Source of the DNA: JAVWGW01 sp036655915
GTDB lineage: Bacteria; Actinomycetota; Coriobacteriia; Coriobacteriales; Eggerthellaceae
NCBI GenBank assembly: GCA_036655915.1
Contig: JAVVPE010000063.1
Coordinates: forward strand, 1-7,008
DNA length: 7,008 nt
Direction: 5' to 3'
Shown here one piece after another: positions 1 through 6,945 of the stretch (positions are counted from its first letter, which is position 1; each line of letters starts with the position of its first letter). A model generated the notes under the pieces. It saw only the letters and a program-made list of their open reading frames with translations. It was not told the DNA's origin and did not search any database. Made by a program: the position numbers and the translations under genes.

Positions 1-432
1 ATAGATTACGGCGAATACACCTTCGACAGCCAAAACTTCAACGAAGAACAGCATGGCGGTGGCGGCGCACCTGTTGCGCAGGCACCGAACACGACCGTGT
101 TTGCGGCGGGTGCCGCAGGCGTGAACGCCGTGCCCGACCAGCAAGCCGTGCGCGCGCGCCTGATCGACATCGGGCAAAACCGCGCCTATGGCCTGGCAGC
201 TGCGCGCCTGATTCTGGGGCGCGAAACGTCAAGCGACATCATCATCAACGACCTCAACGCAAGCCGCAACCATGCCGAACTGCGCTTCGAGCCCCAGGGC
301 GTGTGGGTCATTACCGATTTGGGATCGACGAACGGCACAAAGGTCAACGGCCGCATCATCACTTCGCAGCCTCTTTATGAAGGCGATCAAATCACCATCG
401 GGGTCACCAATCTTATATTCACTCAGGAATAA
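1..432 (+). CDS. fhaA: FHA domain protein, FhaA-like (3' end only)
   Basis: This is the C-terminal 143 residues of a gene that enters from the left edge; the frame is open from base 1, so no start is visible. Residues 1-65 are a Gly/Ala/Gln/Asn-rich linker. Residues 70-143 form an FHA domain, a phosphothreonine-binding module, with its signature residues present: G73-R74, S88-R89-N90-H91 and S109-T110-N111-G112-T113, followed by a VNG and a GD..TIG motif near the end. In actinobacterial FhaA the FHA domain sits at the C-terminus after a DUF3662 domain and a low-complexity linker; the position here fits, but the DUF3662 part is outside the window. M. tuberculosis FhaA binds phosphorylated cell-wall partners such as MviN. 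The neighbouring fhaB, pstP and pknB support the name. The FHA assignment is very firm; the fhaA name rests on context. Confidence 0.88.
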   Translation: MDYGEYTFDSQNFNEEQHGGGGAPVAQAPNTTVFAAGAAGVNAVPDQQAVRARLIDIGQNRAYGLAAARLILGRETSSDIIINDLNASRNHAELRFEPQGVWVITDLGSTNGTKVNGRIITSQPLYEGDQITIGVTNLIFTQE

Positions 433-488
433 ATTTTACGCGCCAACCCCGCACTACCCGTGGTGCGCATCGCACACCAAATGAAGCG

Positions 489-495
489 AAAGAAG
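489..495 (+). promoter_or_regulatory. Ribosome binding site of fhaB
   Basis: A purine tract (AAAGAAG) lies 5 bases before the GTG at 501. It supports this GTG as the start and not the ATG at 573, which would remove the membrane helix. It is a weaker Shine-Dalgarno match than the one in front of pknB. Confidence 0.5.
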
Positions 496-500
496 ATCAC

Positions 501-914
501 GTGATAGACATTGTTTTACTCATCGCTCGACTTCTCTTTGTTGCGCTGCTCTACCTTTTCCTGTTTGCCATCATGAAAACGGGCATCGGGTTGGTACGCG
601 GGCAGCGAAAGAAAGAGAAATCTTGGTCGGTTGCCGTTGAAAAGGGACCCAAGGAATTGCGCGGCGTGCAGCTGGCGGTTCGCGGTCCCATCATCGTTGG
701 CCGCAGCCCGGGATCCGATATCGTTATTGGCGCTGGCTATGTTTCTGGGCGCCACGCCCGCTTCACGCTGATGGGACAAAACCTGTTCATCGAAGATATG
801 GGGTCAACCAACGGCACCGCCGTCAACGGGCAGCCCATCGCCGAACCCACCGCACTTAAAAATAACGATATCGTCAATGTCGGCGATGTTGCCATGCGCG
901 TAAGGTTTGCCTGA
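501..914 (+). CDS. fhaB: Membrane-anchored FHA domain protein FhaB
   Basis: A 137-residue protein. Residues 3-26 are a hydrophobic helix (DIVLLIARLLFVALLYLFLF), followed by a Lys/Arg-rich stretch (residues 34-40), so the FHA domain should stay on the cytoplasmic face of the membrane. The FHA domain covers about residues 57-137 and has G67-R68-S69, S82-G83-R84-H85 and G101-S102-T103-N104-G105-T106, the residues that form the phosphothreonine pocket. FhaB of mycobacteria (FipA) has the same layout and links Ser/Thr kinase signalling to septal and lateral wall synthesis; a similar role is inferred here. The GTG start is chosen because of the purine tract at 489-495 and because it keeps the membrane helix. 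The stop TGA shares base 914 with the start of pstP, so the two are probably translationally coupled. I see no GarA-type ETTS motif at the N-terminus. Confidence 0.92.
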   Translation: MIDIVLLIARLLFVALLYLFLFAIMKTGIGLVRGQRKKEKSWSVAVEKGPKELRGVQLAVRGPIIVGRSPGSDIVIGAGYVSGRHARFTLMGQNLFIEDMGSTNGTAVNGQPIAEPTALKNNDIVNVGDVAMRVRFA

Positions 915-2119
915 TGGCGCATTCTTCCGCACAGCGAGCGCGCACCCGCAGGCCTATCGCAACATTTGGAAGCCGCACCGATATCGGCTGCTTGCGCGAC
1001 CACAACGAAGATAGCCTGATTGTCACGCCCCCCCTGTTCGTCGTCGCAGACGGCATGGGTGGCCATGCTGCTGGCGAAGTGGCTTCCGAAATTGCCGTAA
1101 CGACCATGGCCGAAAAGGCCCCGCGCCACGCCGATGTCGAAGCGCTGGGCAAAGCCGTTGAAGCGGCCAACCGCGCCGTCATATTGGCGGCGGGGCAAAG
1201 CAAGGAACGCGCGGGCATGGGCACCACGGTCACTTCGGCCATCTTAGAAGGCGAACGCCTTGTTATCGCCCAGGTGGGCGATTCGCGCGCCTACCTGCTT
1301 CATCAGGGAAAACTGCAACAACTTACCCGCGACCACAGCCTCATGGCCGACATGATAGATGCGGGGCAGCTTACGGCGGAAGAAGCGCGCGTGCACCCCA
1401 ATCGCTCCGTTATCACCCGCGCCCTGGGCAGCGACCCGCGCATGGTGGCCGACCTCTATGAAATTAACGTGGAAGCGGGCGACCGCTTACTGCTGTGTTC
1501 CGACGGCCTTTCTGCCATGCTGGAAGATGACCAAATTGAAGCGCTAACAGCGCGCACCCGCGACCCACAGCGATGTGCAAGTTCGCTGGTCAACGAAGCT
1601 ATCGACGCAGGGGGTCACGACAACATCACTGTAATTATCGCCGACGTGACCGGCCACAGCGAAAAGCGGCAGCGTCGCTACACGCGCAAATCGCGCAGGC
1701 TTATGGTTTTTATCGCGCTGATCCTTGTTGGTGCACTACTTGCAACGGGAATAGGCCTGTATGCCTACGCAAGCAATTCCGCCTATCTCATCGCCGAAAA
1801 TGGCACCGTCAGCGTGTATCGCGGCGTGCCCGGCGAACTGTTCGGCACACCCCTTTCCCAACTTGATAACGCCACCGATATAAAAGTGGAAAAGCTGCAG
1901 CCCGGCGCTGCCAACCGCCTGCAAGGCGGCATCCGCGTTGACAACTTGGAAGCTGCCCACAAGCTGATTGCGGAGTATCGCTCCGAAATCGACAGGGCAG
2001 CAGGCAATACACCTACCGGCGAAGGTGCAGTCGAAGGCGCAAGTGCGCCCCCCTCTGGTGCGCCGGATGCCGCCGGCACCCCCGCTGAGCCCGCCCCTGC
2101 GCCGAAAACGGAAGGGTAA
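914..2119 (+). CDS. pstP: PP2C-family Ser/Thr protein phosphatase PstP
   Basis: A 401-residue membrane phosphatase that removes phosphate from PknB and its substrates. Residues about 15-250 are a PPM/PP2C catalytic domain that uses two metal ions. The motifs are complete: R28-x-x-N31-E32-D33, D46-G-M-G-G50, G122-D123-S124-R125, S196-D197-G198 and G233-G-H-D236-N237, where the Asp residues of the D-G, S-D-G and G-x-D-N motifs are the usual metal ligands. A basic stretch (R/K, about 252-262) precedes a single membrane helix at 263-287. Residues 288-401 lie outside: a small domain resembling the extracellular part of mycobacterial PstP, then a Pro/Ala-rich tail from about 365. The start ATG overlaps the fhaB stop by one base, with AAGG at 902-905 as a possible ribosome site. 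Shorter than M. tuberculosis PstP (about 514 residues), mainly in the outer part. Confident. Confidence 0.96.
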   Translation: MAHSSAQRARTRRPIATFGSRTDIGCLRDHNEDSLIVTPPLFVVADGMGGHAAGEVASEIAVTTMAEKAPRHADVEALGKAVEAANRAVILAAGQSKERAGMGTTVTSAILEGERLVIAQVGDSRAYLLHQGKLQQLTRDHSLMADMIDAGQLTAEEARVHPNRSVITRALGSDPRMVADLYEINVEAGDRLLLCSDGLSAMLEDDQIEALTARTRDPQRCASSLVNEAIDAGGHDNITVIIADVTGHSEKRQRRYTRKSRRLMVFIALILVGALLATGIGLYAYASNSAYLIAENGTVSVYRGVPGELFGTPLSQLDNATDIKVEKLQPGAANRLQGGIRVDNLEAAHKLIAEYRSEIDRAAGNTPTGEGAVEGASAPPSGAPDAAGTPAEPAPAPKTEG

Positions 2120-2123
2120 GGTG
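2118..2123 (+). promoter_or_regulatory. Ribosome binding site of the rodA-pbpA fusion
   Basis: AAGGTG overlaps the pstP stop codon and ends 5 bases before the ATG at 2129. Only 9 bases separate the two genes, so they are probably on one transcript with coupled translation. Confidence 0.55.
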
Positions 2124-2128
2124 CTCAC

Positions 2129-4885
2129 ATGAAGCGACGCAATATAGAGCTTGCCCTTTTATGTGTGGCCGCCCCCTTGGTCATACTGCTGTTTGCCATG
2201 CTTACCATCAACCAGGGGCTTGCACTCAACGCAACAACACTGGGCGTGCCGCTGGGCATTTTCGGCAGCTTTATTGTGGCTCACCTGGCTATTCGCAAGT
2301 TTGCCCCGGGTGCCGACCCCGCCCTTTTACCCATCGTGTTCGCGCTTTCGGGCATCGGCATCGCGTTTGTGACGCGCCTGCGCCCCGAACTGGCCTTGGG
2401 CCAGGTTACCTGGCTTTTTGTGGGCGTCGTTTTTATGGTGTTAGTTATTGCACTCATCAAAAATCTCGACAAGATTGCCAACTATAAATACACCCTGATG
2501 ATTGTGGGGGTTGTGCTGCTGCTTTCCCCGCTGGTGCCCGGCCTTGGCCAAGAAATTTATGGCAGCCGCATCTGGCTTTCGCTGGGGCCGTTTTCGTTTC
2601 AGCCCGGCGAAATAGCGAAGATATTCATCGTGTTGTTCCTGGCGGGTTACTTGGCCGAAAACCGCGAAATGCTTTCGGTGTTCACCCACCGCCTGGGGCC
2701 GGTCAACTTACCCGACATTCGCACGCTGATCCCGCTGCTGCTTATGTGGGCGATCGCCTTGCTTGTTGTCGTATTTGAAAAAGACCTCGGCTCGGCTTTG
2801 GTGTTCTTCTTCGTATTTCTTACCATGCTCTACGCCGCAACCGGCAAGAAGTTCTACCTTATTATCGGCCTTGCGCTGGCCGCCATTGGGGGCCTTGCTG
2901 CATGGGCGCTGTTCGGCCACGTGCAAATTCGTGTCGAAACCTGGCTTGACCCCTTCGCTGATGCGGCAAATAAGGGCTACCAGCTGGTGCAATCCATCTA
3001 TTCCATGGCTGATGGCGATCTGTTCGGCGTCGGCATCGGGCGCGGCATGGCGGCAGACACCATCCCTGTCGTGGAAAGCGACTTCATCTTCGCGGCCATT
3101 TCCGAAGAAGCAGGCCTTCTGGGTGCCGCAGGCGTTTTGCTGTTGTATCTGGGGCTGGCCATCCGCGGCTTCGTCACCGCCGCACGGGCAAAAAGCGACG
3201 TCAGTTCGTTTATCGCCGTGGGTCTTACCGCCACCGTCGTGCTGCAAGCGTTCATCATCGTGGGCGGCGTAACGCGGCTGATTCCCCTTACCGGCTTAAC
3301 GCTGCCCTTCATAAGCCAGGGCGGGTCTTCCCTGTTGGCAAGCTTTATTGCCATCGGATTTTTGCTGAAATGTGGCGATGAAGGCACAGGCGTCGGCGAA
3401 GAAATGAAGTTGGGCACCTCTTCGCTGCACACCACCGGCGTGCTGGGTCGCGTTTCACTGGGCAAACGCCTGACCCACATCATGATAATTTTCTCGCTTA
3501 TGTTTGCCTTGCTGGTTGCCAACCTGACGATGATCATGGTTGTGCAGGCAGAAACCTACCAAAACATGCCGGGCAACAACCATACTCTGGCCAAAGAAGC
3601 GCGCACCGAACGAGGCACCATTTCCACCTACGACGGCACGATATTGGCGCAAAGCGTCCAAAACGATGACGGCAGCTACGCGCGCGTCTACCCCGCGGGC
3701 GATCTGGCCAGCCACGTTGTCGGCTACAGTTCGCAGCAATACGGCACCAGCGGCATCGAAAAAAGCTTCAATGACACGCTGAAGGGGCAGAAAAATTACG
3801 CGACCTGGACCGATGCCCTCAATGCGGCGGCCGGCATCGGCAACGCGGGCAACGATGTGACGCTTACCCTTAATGCGAAAATTCAACAGGCTGCCCAAGA
3901 TGCCCTTGCGGGTTACACCGGCGCCTGCGTGGTGCTTGATCCCAACACCGGCGCAGTGCTGGCAATGGCGTCGTCCCCCACCTATGCCGCAGGTGATGTC
4001 GAAGTGCTGCTGGCCAACCCCAACGATTCAAGCGCCCTGGTCAACCGCGCCATGCAAACGCGTTATGCGCCGGGGTCAACCTTCAAAATGCTCACGCTGG
4101 CCACGGCGCTGCAGGACAACATTGCCACCGAAAGTACGGTTTATGCTTCCCCGGCAACCATGGACATTGGCAATGCACCCGTTATCAACTACGACAAGAC
4201 AGATTATGGCAATATCACGCTTGCCCGCGCGACCGAAGTGTCATCAAATACGGTATTTGGCCAGGTTGGCGCACAGATTGGTGCCAAAAATCTTGTTGAC
4301 GCCGCCGCCCAATATGGCTTCAACAAAGAAATCGGCCTCGAGCTTCCCCTGACCGAATCGCTCATGCCCGACCCCAAGGAAATGACCGAGTGGGAAACCG
4401 CCTGGGCAGCCGTTGGTCAGCCGGTGGGCGAACACGAAAGTTCCGCCGGGCCCTACGCCACCGTAATGCAGATGGCCATGATCGGCGCGGCCATTGCCAA
4501 CGATGGCGTTATCCAAACACCCTACTTCGTCGATGCCCTCTATAGCGCCAACGGCGAAAAAAGCTATGGCGCATCGCCGAAACTATTTAGTCAACCCCTC
4601 AGCGCATCTGTGGCCAACCGCACAAAAACCGTGCTTGAAGGCGTGGTCAATGCGGGTACCGGCACCCCCGCCGCCATCGCTGGCGTGCAGGTTGCCGGCA
4701 AAACCGGCACAGCCGAAACGGGCAAAGCCAAAGACGACAGCTGGTTTGTCGGCATGGCCCCTAGCAGCAATCCCAGCGTGGTCGTTTCCCTGATTATTGA
4801 GGAAGGTGCCGGTGGGGATGGCGTAGCAACACCAAAAGCGCAAAAAGTGTTAAAAACTGCCTTGGAGGTTCAAGGTCTCTTGTAA
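2129..4885 (+). CDS. rodA-pbpA: RodA-PbpA fusion: SEDS glycosyltransferase joined to a class B penicillin-binding protein
   Basis: One uninterrupted 918-residue frame encodes two enzymes. Residues 1-413 are a SEDS protein with about 12 hydrophobic segments, which polymerises lipid II into glycan strands. Key sites are Q158-P-G-E161, the E-K-D219-L-G-S-A-L motif with the catalytic-type Asp, and the block about 376-403 containing GGVTRLIPLTG and PFISQGGSS, typical of actinobacterial RodA. Residues 414-447 are a short polar linker. A further membrane helix (about 448-472) leads to an outer pedestal and a transpeptidase domain (about 590-915) with the acylated Ser in S650-T-F-K653, S705-S-N707 and K858-T-G860. 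Elsewhere rodA and pbpA are usually separate adjacent genes. Twelve helices would leave the SEDS C-terminus inside, so the added helix puts the PBP outside, where it must work. Both halves have normal length (pbpA part about 470 residues) and all motifs, so neither looks decayed. Confidence 0.94.
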   Translation: MKRRNIELALLCVAAPLVILLFAMLTINQGLALNATTLGVPLGIFGSFIVAHLAIRKFAPGADPALLPIVFALSGIGIAFVTRLRPELALGQVTWLFVGVVFMVLVIALIKNLDKIANYKYTLMIVGVVLLLSPLVPGLGQEIYGSRIWLSLGPFSFQPGEIAKIFIVLFLAGYLAENREMLSVFTHRLGPVNLPDIRTLIPLLLMWAIALLVVVFEKDLGSALVFFFVFLTMLYAATGKKFYLIIGLALAAIGGLAAWALFGHVQIRVETWLDPFADAANKGYQLVQSIYSMADGDLFGVGIGRGMAADTIPVVESDFIFAAISEEAGLLGAAGVLLLYLGLAIRGFVTAARAKSDVSSFIAVGLTATVVLQAFIIVGGVTRLIPLTGLTLPFISQGGSSLLASFIAIGFLLKCGDEGTGVGEEMKLGTSSLHTTGVLGRVSLGKRLTHIMIIFSLMFALLVANLTMIMVVQAETYQNMPGNNHTLAKEARTERGTISTYDGTILAQSVQNDDGSYARVYPAGDLASHVVGYSSQQYGTSGIEKSFNDTLKGQKNYATWTDALNAAAGIGNAGNDVTLTLNAKIQQAAQDALAGYTGACVVLDPNTGAVLAMASSPTYAAGDVEVLLANPNDSSALVNRAMQTRYAPGSTFKMLTLATALQDNIATESTVYASPATMDIGNAPVINYDKTDYGNITLARATEVSSNTVFGQVGAQIGAKNLVDAAAQYGFNKEIGLELPLTESLMPDPKEMTEWETAWAAVGQPVGEHESSAGPYATVMQMAMIGAAIANDGVIQTPYFVDALYSANGEKSYGASPKLFSQPLSASVANRTKTVLEGVVNAGTGTPAAIAGVQVAGKTGTAETGKAKDDSWFVGMAPSSNPSVVVSLIIEEGAGGDGVATPKAQKVLKTALEVQGLL

Positions 4886-4942
4886 ATAAGGTATGCTTGG
4901 CTTCCACCCAAAAGAGTGACGCAAGCTTGCAACCATGTGTCC

Positions 4943-4950
4943 AAAAGGAG
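4943..4950 (+). promoter_or_regulatory. Ribosome binding site that sets the pknB start
   Basis: AAAAGGAG is the strongest Shine-Dalgarno match in the window and ends 7 bases before the GTG at 4958. It rules against the in-frame upstream GTG at 4916, which would place this site inside the coding region, and favours GTG 4958 over ATG 4970, for which it would be 19 bases away. Confidence 0.8.
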
Positions 4951-4957
4951 CAAAAAC

Positions 4958-6907
4958 GTGGCAGGAAACATGACGGGCAGGATTTTCAACAACCGCTACA
5001 AAATGGCGGATCGCATCGGCATCGGCGGCATGGCCGAAGTGTACCGCGCGCAGGATAGCGTGCTGGGTCGCGTGGTGGCAGTGAAGGTTATGCTGCCCCA
5101 ATATGCGGCTGACCCCGCCTTCACCCAGCGCTTTCGCCAGGAAGCGGCCGCGGCGGCCAACCTGCAAAGCCCCTACATCGTCAACGTGTACGATTGGGGT
5201 CAAGACCAGGGCATCTATTACATCGTAATGGAATACGTGCGCGGCAGCGATCTGAAAACGGCCATCAAAGAACGCGGCGCCATCAACCAGCGCAAGGTTG
5301 CCGAAATCGGCTCGCAGGTGTGCCAGGCTCTTTCGGTGGCGCACAATCTTGACATCGTGCATCGCGACATCAAGCCGCAAAACCTCATGATTCAGCCTGA
5401 CGGCAACGTAAAGGTGATGGATTTTGGCATCGCCCGCGCGAAAAATTCCGTCATGACGCAAACTTCTTCGGTTCTGGGCACCGCACACTACGTATCCCCC
5501 GAACAGGCGCAGGGAAAAGAGCTTACTTCCACCAGCGATATCTATTCCTTGGGCGTGGTGCTGTATGAAGCTGCCACCGGTCGCCTGCCCTTTGATGGCC
5601 CCGATGCGGTAAGCGTTGCCATGAAGCAGGTAAACGACCTGCCCGTGCCCCCCAGTAACATCAACCCCGATATCGATATCGCGCTTGAAGACATCATTAT
5701 GAAGGCGCTTGAAAAAGACCCGACCCACCGCTTTGCCACCGCTAGCGAAATGAAGCATGCCCTCAACGATTACTTGGCCGGGCGCCCGGTAAACTTAGGT
5801 GCTGGCTTCGCGGGTGCCGAAACCCACGTGTTGGGTGGTATGCCCCCCAACAGCGCCATGGCAGCTGATGGCACCGCCGTTATGCCCGCCCTGAACAGGG
5901 ATAGCGCAACAACCAACCCCGCTTCCACCAATTATCGCAGCGACGATGCTGGCGCCAGGAAGAAAAACCGCGCGCCGCTTATCATTGGCATTATCGTGGC
6001 CATCATCGCCATCGCAGGCATTGCTATTGGCCTTACCACCTGTTCTGGCGGCACGGGCATTGAAGTGCCCAACGTTACCGGTAAAACCCAAGAAGAAGCA
6101 ACCACCACGCTGAAGGCCGCCGGTTTTGAAGTGAGTGCCAGCACCGTCAAAGACAACAAGATTGAAGCGGGCAAAGTGGTAAGCCAAGACCCCAAGGGTG
6201 GCGAAAAGCGCGAAAAGGGCACGAAGATCAACCTTAATATTTCTGGGGGTGCCGACCAGGTTCCTGTTCCCGATTTAACAAACATGACGGCCGATGAAGT
6301 GCGCAAAGCCCTTGATGCAGCCGGCCTAAAAGGGCAATCGGGCACGGCCGAATATTCTAACAGCGTCGCCGTCAACCATGTGATCAGGCAAGACCCCGCT
6401 GCAGGCAGCAAGGCAACCAAGGGTGCCACCATCACGTTCTACCTTTCTTTGGGCGCTGAAGCAATCGCAGTTCCCGATGTGACAAGCTACGGCGAATCTG
6501 ATGCAATTTCCACCCTTGAAGGTGCGGGCTTTAAGGCCACCATCGAGCGCACCTACAGCAGCAAAGTAGACCGAGGCCTCGTCATCAGCTATTCGCCTTC
6601 CGGCAAGCAGGAAAAGGGCACCACCATCACCCTCACCATCAGCCAGGGACAAGATCCTGCCGATGCCAAAATTACTATCCCCAGAGTTATTGACATGACG
6701 GTGGCCGAGGCGACGGCAACCCTGCAAAATGCTGGCTTCGATGTGTATGTGGCCGGTGACGACAGCCCCACCGCCATCGTATCGAAGCAAAATCCCACCG
6801 GCAGCGCCAAAAAGGGCTCCACCATCACCCTCACCGCCGCACCCGCCCCCACCCCCAAGCCCCCCGCGCCAGGTGACGGCACCGCCGCAACCTCGCACAC
6901 CGCTTAA
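4958..6907 (+). CDS. pknB: Membrane Ser/Thr protein kinase PknB with four PASTA domains
   Basis: A 649-residue receptor kinase. Residues about 14-273 are a Hanks-type kinase domain: glycine loop I20-G-I-G-G24, ATP-binding K43, catalytic H135-R-D137 with K139 and N142, metal-binding D155-F-G157, and activation loop ending G174-T175 and S180-P-E182. T167 and T169 sit where M. tuberculosis PknB is autophosphorylated (T171/T173). A Ser/Thr/Ala-rich juxtamembrane linker (about 274-333) and basic R334-K-K precede a membrane helix at 341-361. Outside are four PASTA domains starting near 368, 435, 503 and 572, then a Pro-rich tail from about 630. PASTA domains of this family bind muropeptides or lipid II. 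The start is GTG 4958, from the AAAAGGAG at 4943-4950. The gene lies 72 bases after rodA-pbpA, the widest gap in the cluster, so it may have some separate expression. Length is close to M. tuberculosis PknB (626). Confidence 0.96.
   Translation: MAGNMTGRIFNNRYKMADRIGIGGMAEVYRAQDSVLGRVVAVKVMLPQYAADPAFTQRFRQEAAAAANLQSPYIVNVYDWGQDQGIYYIVMEYVRGSDLKTAIKERGAINQRKVAEIGSQVCQALSVAHNLDIVHRDIKPQNLMIQPDGNVKVMDFGIARAKNSVMTQTSSVLGTAHYVSPEQAQGKELTSTSDIYSLGVVLYEAATGRLPFDGPDAVSVAMKQVNDLPVPPSNINPDIDIALEDIIMKALEKDPTHRFATASEMKHALNDYLAGRPVNLGAGFAGAETHVLGGMPPNSAMAADGTAVMPALNRDSATTNPASTNYRSDDAGARKKNRAPLIIGIIVAIIAIAGIAIGLTTCSGGTGIEVPNVTGKTQEEATTTLKAAGFEVSASTVKDNKIEAGKVVSQDPKGGEKREKGTKINLNISGGADQVPVPDLTNMTADEVRKALDAAGLKGQSGTAEYSNSVAVNHVIRQDPAAGSKATKGATITFYLSLGAEAIAVPDVTSYGESDAISTLEGAGFKATIERTYSSKVDRGLVISYSPSGKQEKGTTITLTISQGQDPADAKITIPRVIDMTVAEATATLQNAGFDVYVAGDDSPTAIVSKQNPTGSAKKGSTITLTAAPAPTPKPPAPGDGTAATSHTA
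6059..6840 (+). repeat. Four tandem PASTA-encoding repeats inside pknB
   Basis: Four units of roughly 200 bases begin at 6059, 6260, 6464 and 6671. Each encodes the pattern of a V/I-P-x-V/L start, a T/G-x-x-x-A-x-x-x-L-x-x-A-G helix, a Q/S-x-P-x-G-type turn and a K-G-x-x-I-T-like strand at the end. Protein identity between units is modest except at these anchor positions, as usual for PASTA arrays. Units 3 and 4 share a nearly identical 26-base segment at the K-G-T/S-T-I-T-L-T strand. Confidence 0.88.
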
Positions 6908-6945
6908 ATGATTGTTGAGATTTCGCAAAACCGGCAACCCTAAGC

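Noticed and set aside
97..432. A complete small FHA gene starting at GTG 97
   Set aside because: The frame stays open back to base 1 with linker-like protein, and no ribosome site precedes 97. It is the end of a larger gene.
4869..4897. Promoter for pknB (TTCAAG, 17 bases, TATGCT)
   Set aside because: Only about 3 of 6 and 4 of 6 bases match the consensus. Too weak to list as a feature; mentioned only as a possibility.
4921..4930. Perfect palindrome GCAAGCTTGC before pknB as an operator
   Set aside because: Several perfect 10-base palindromes are expected by chance in 7 kb. With no second copy or promoter nearby, I cannot support a binding site. The same holds for ATCACGTGAT at 496-505.
4916..4957. 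Longer pknB starting at GTG 4916
   Set aside because: The AAAAGGAG ribosome site at 4943-4950 would lie inside the coding region, and the extra 14 residues match no kinase N-terminus I recognise. GTG 4958 is better placed.
4850..5758. Long open frame of 302 codons on the - strand
   Set aside because: It lies opposite the pknB kinase domain, has His/Gly/Arg-rich composition without recognisable motifs, and is explained by base composition of the + strand gene. The same applies to the other overlapping - strand frames.
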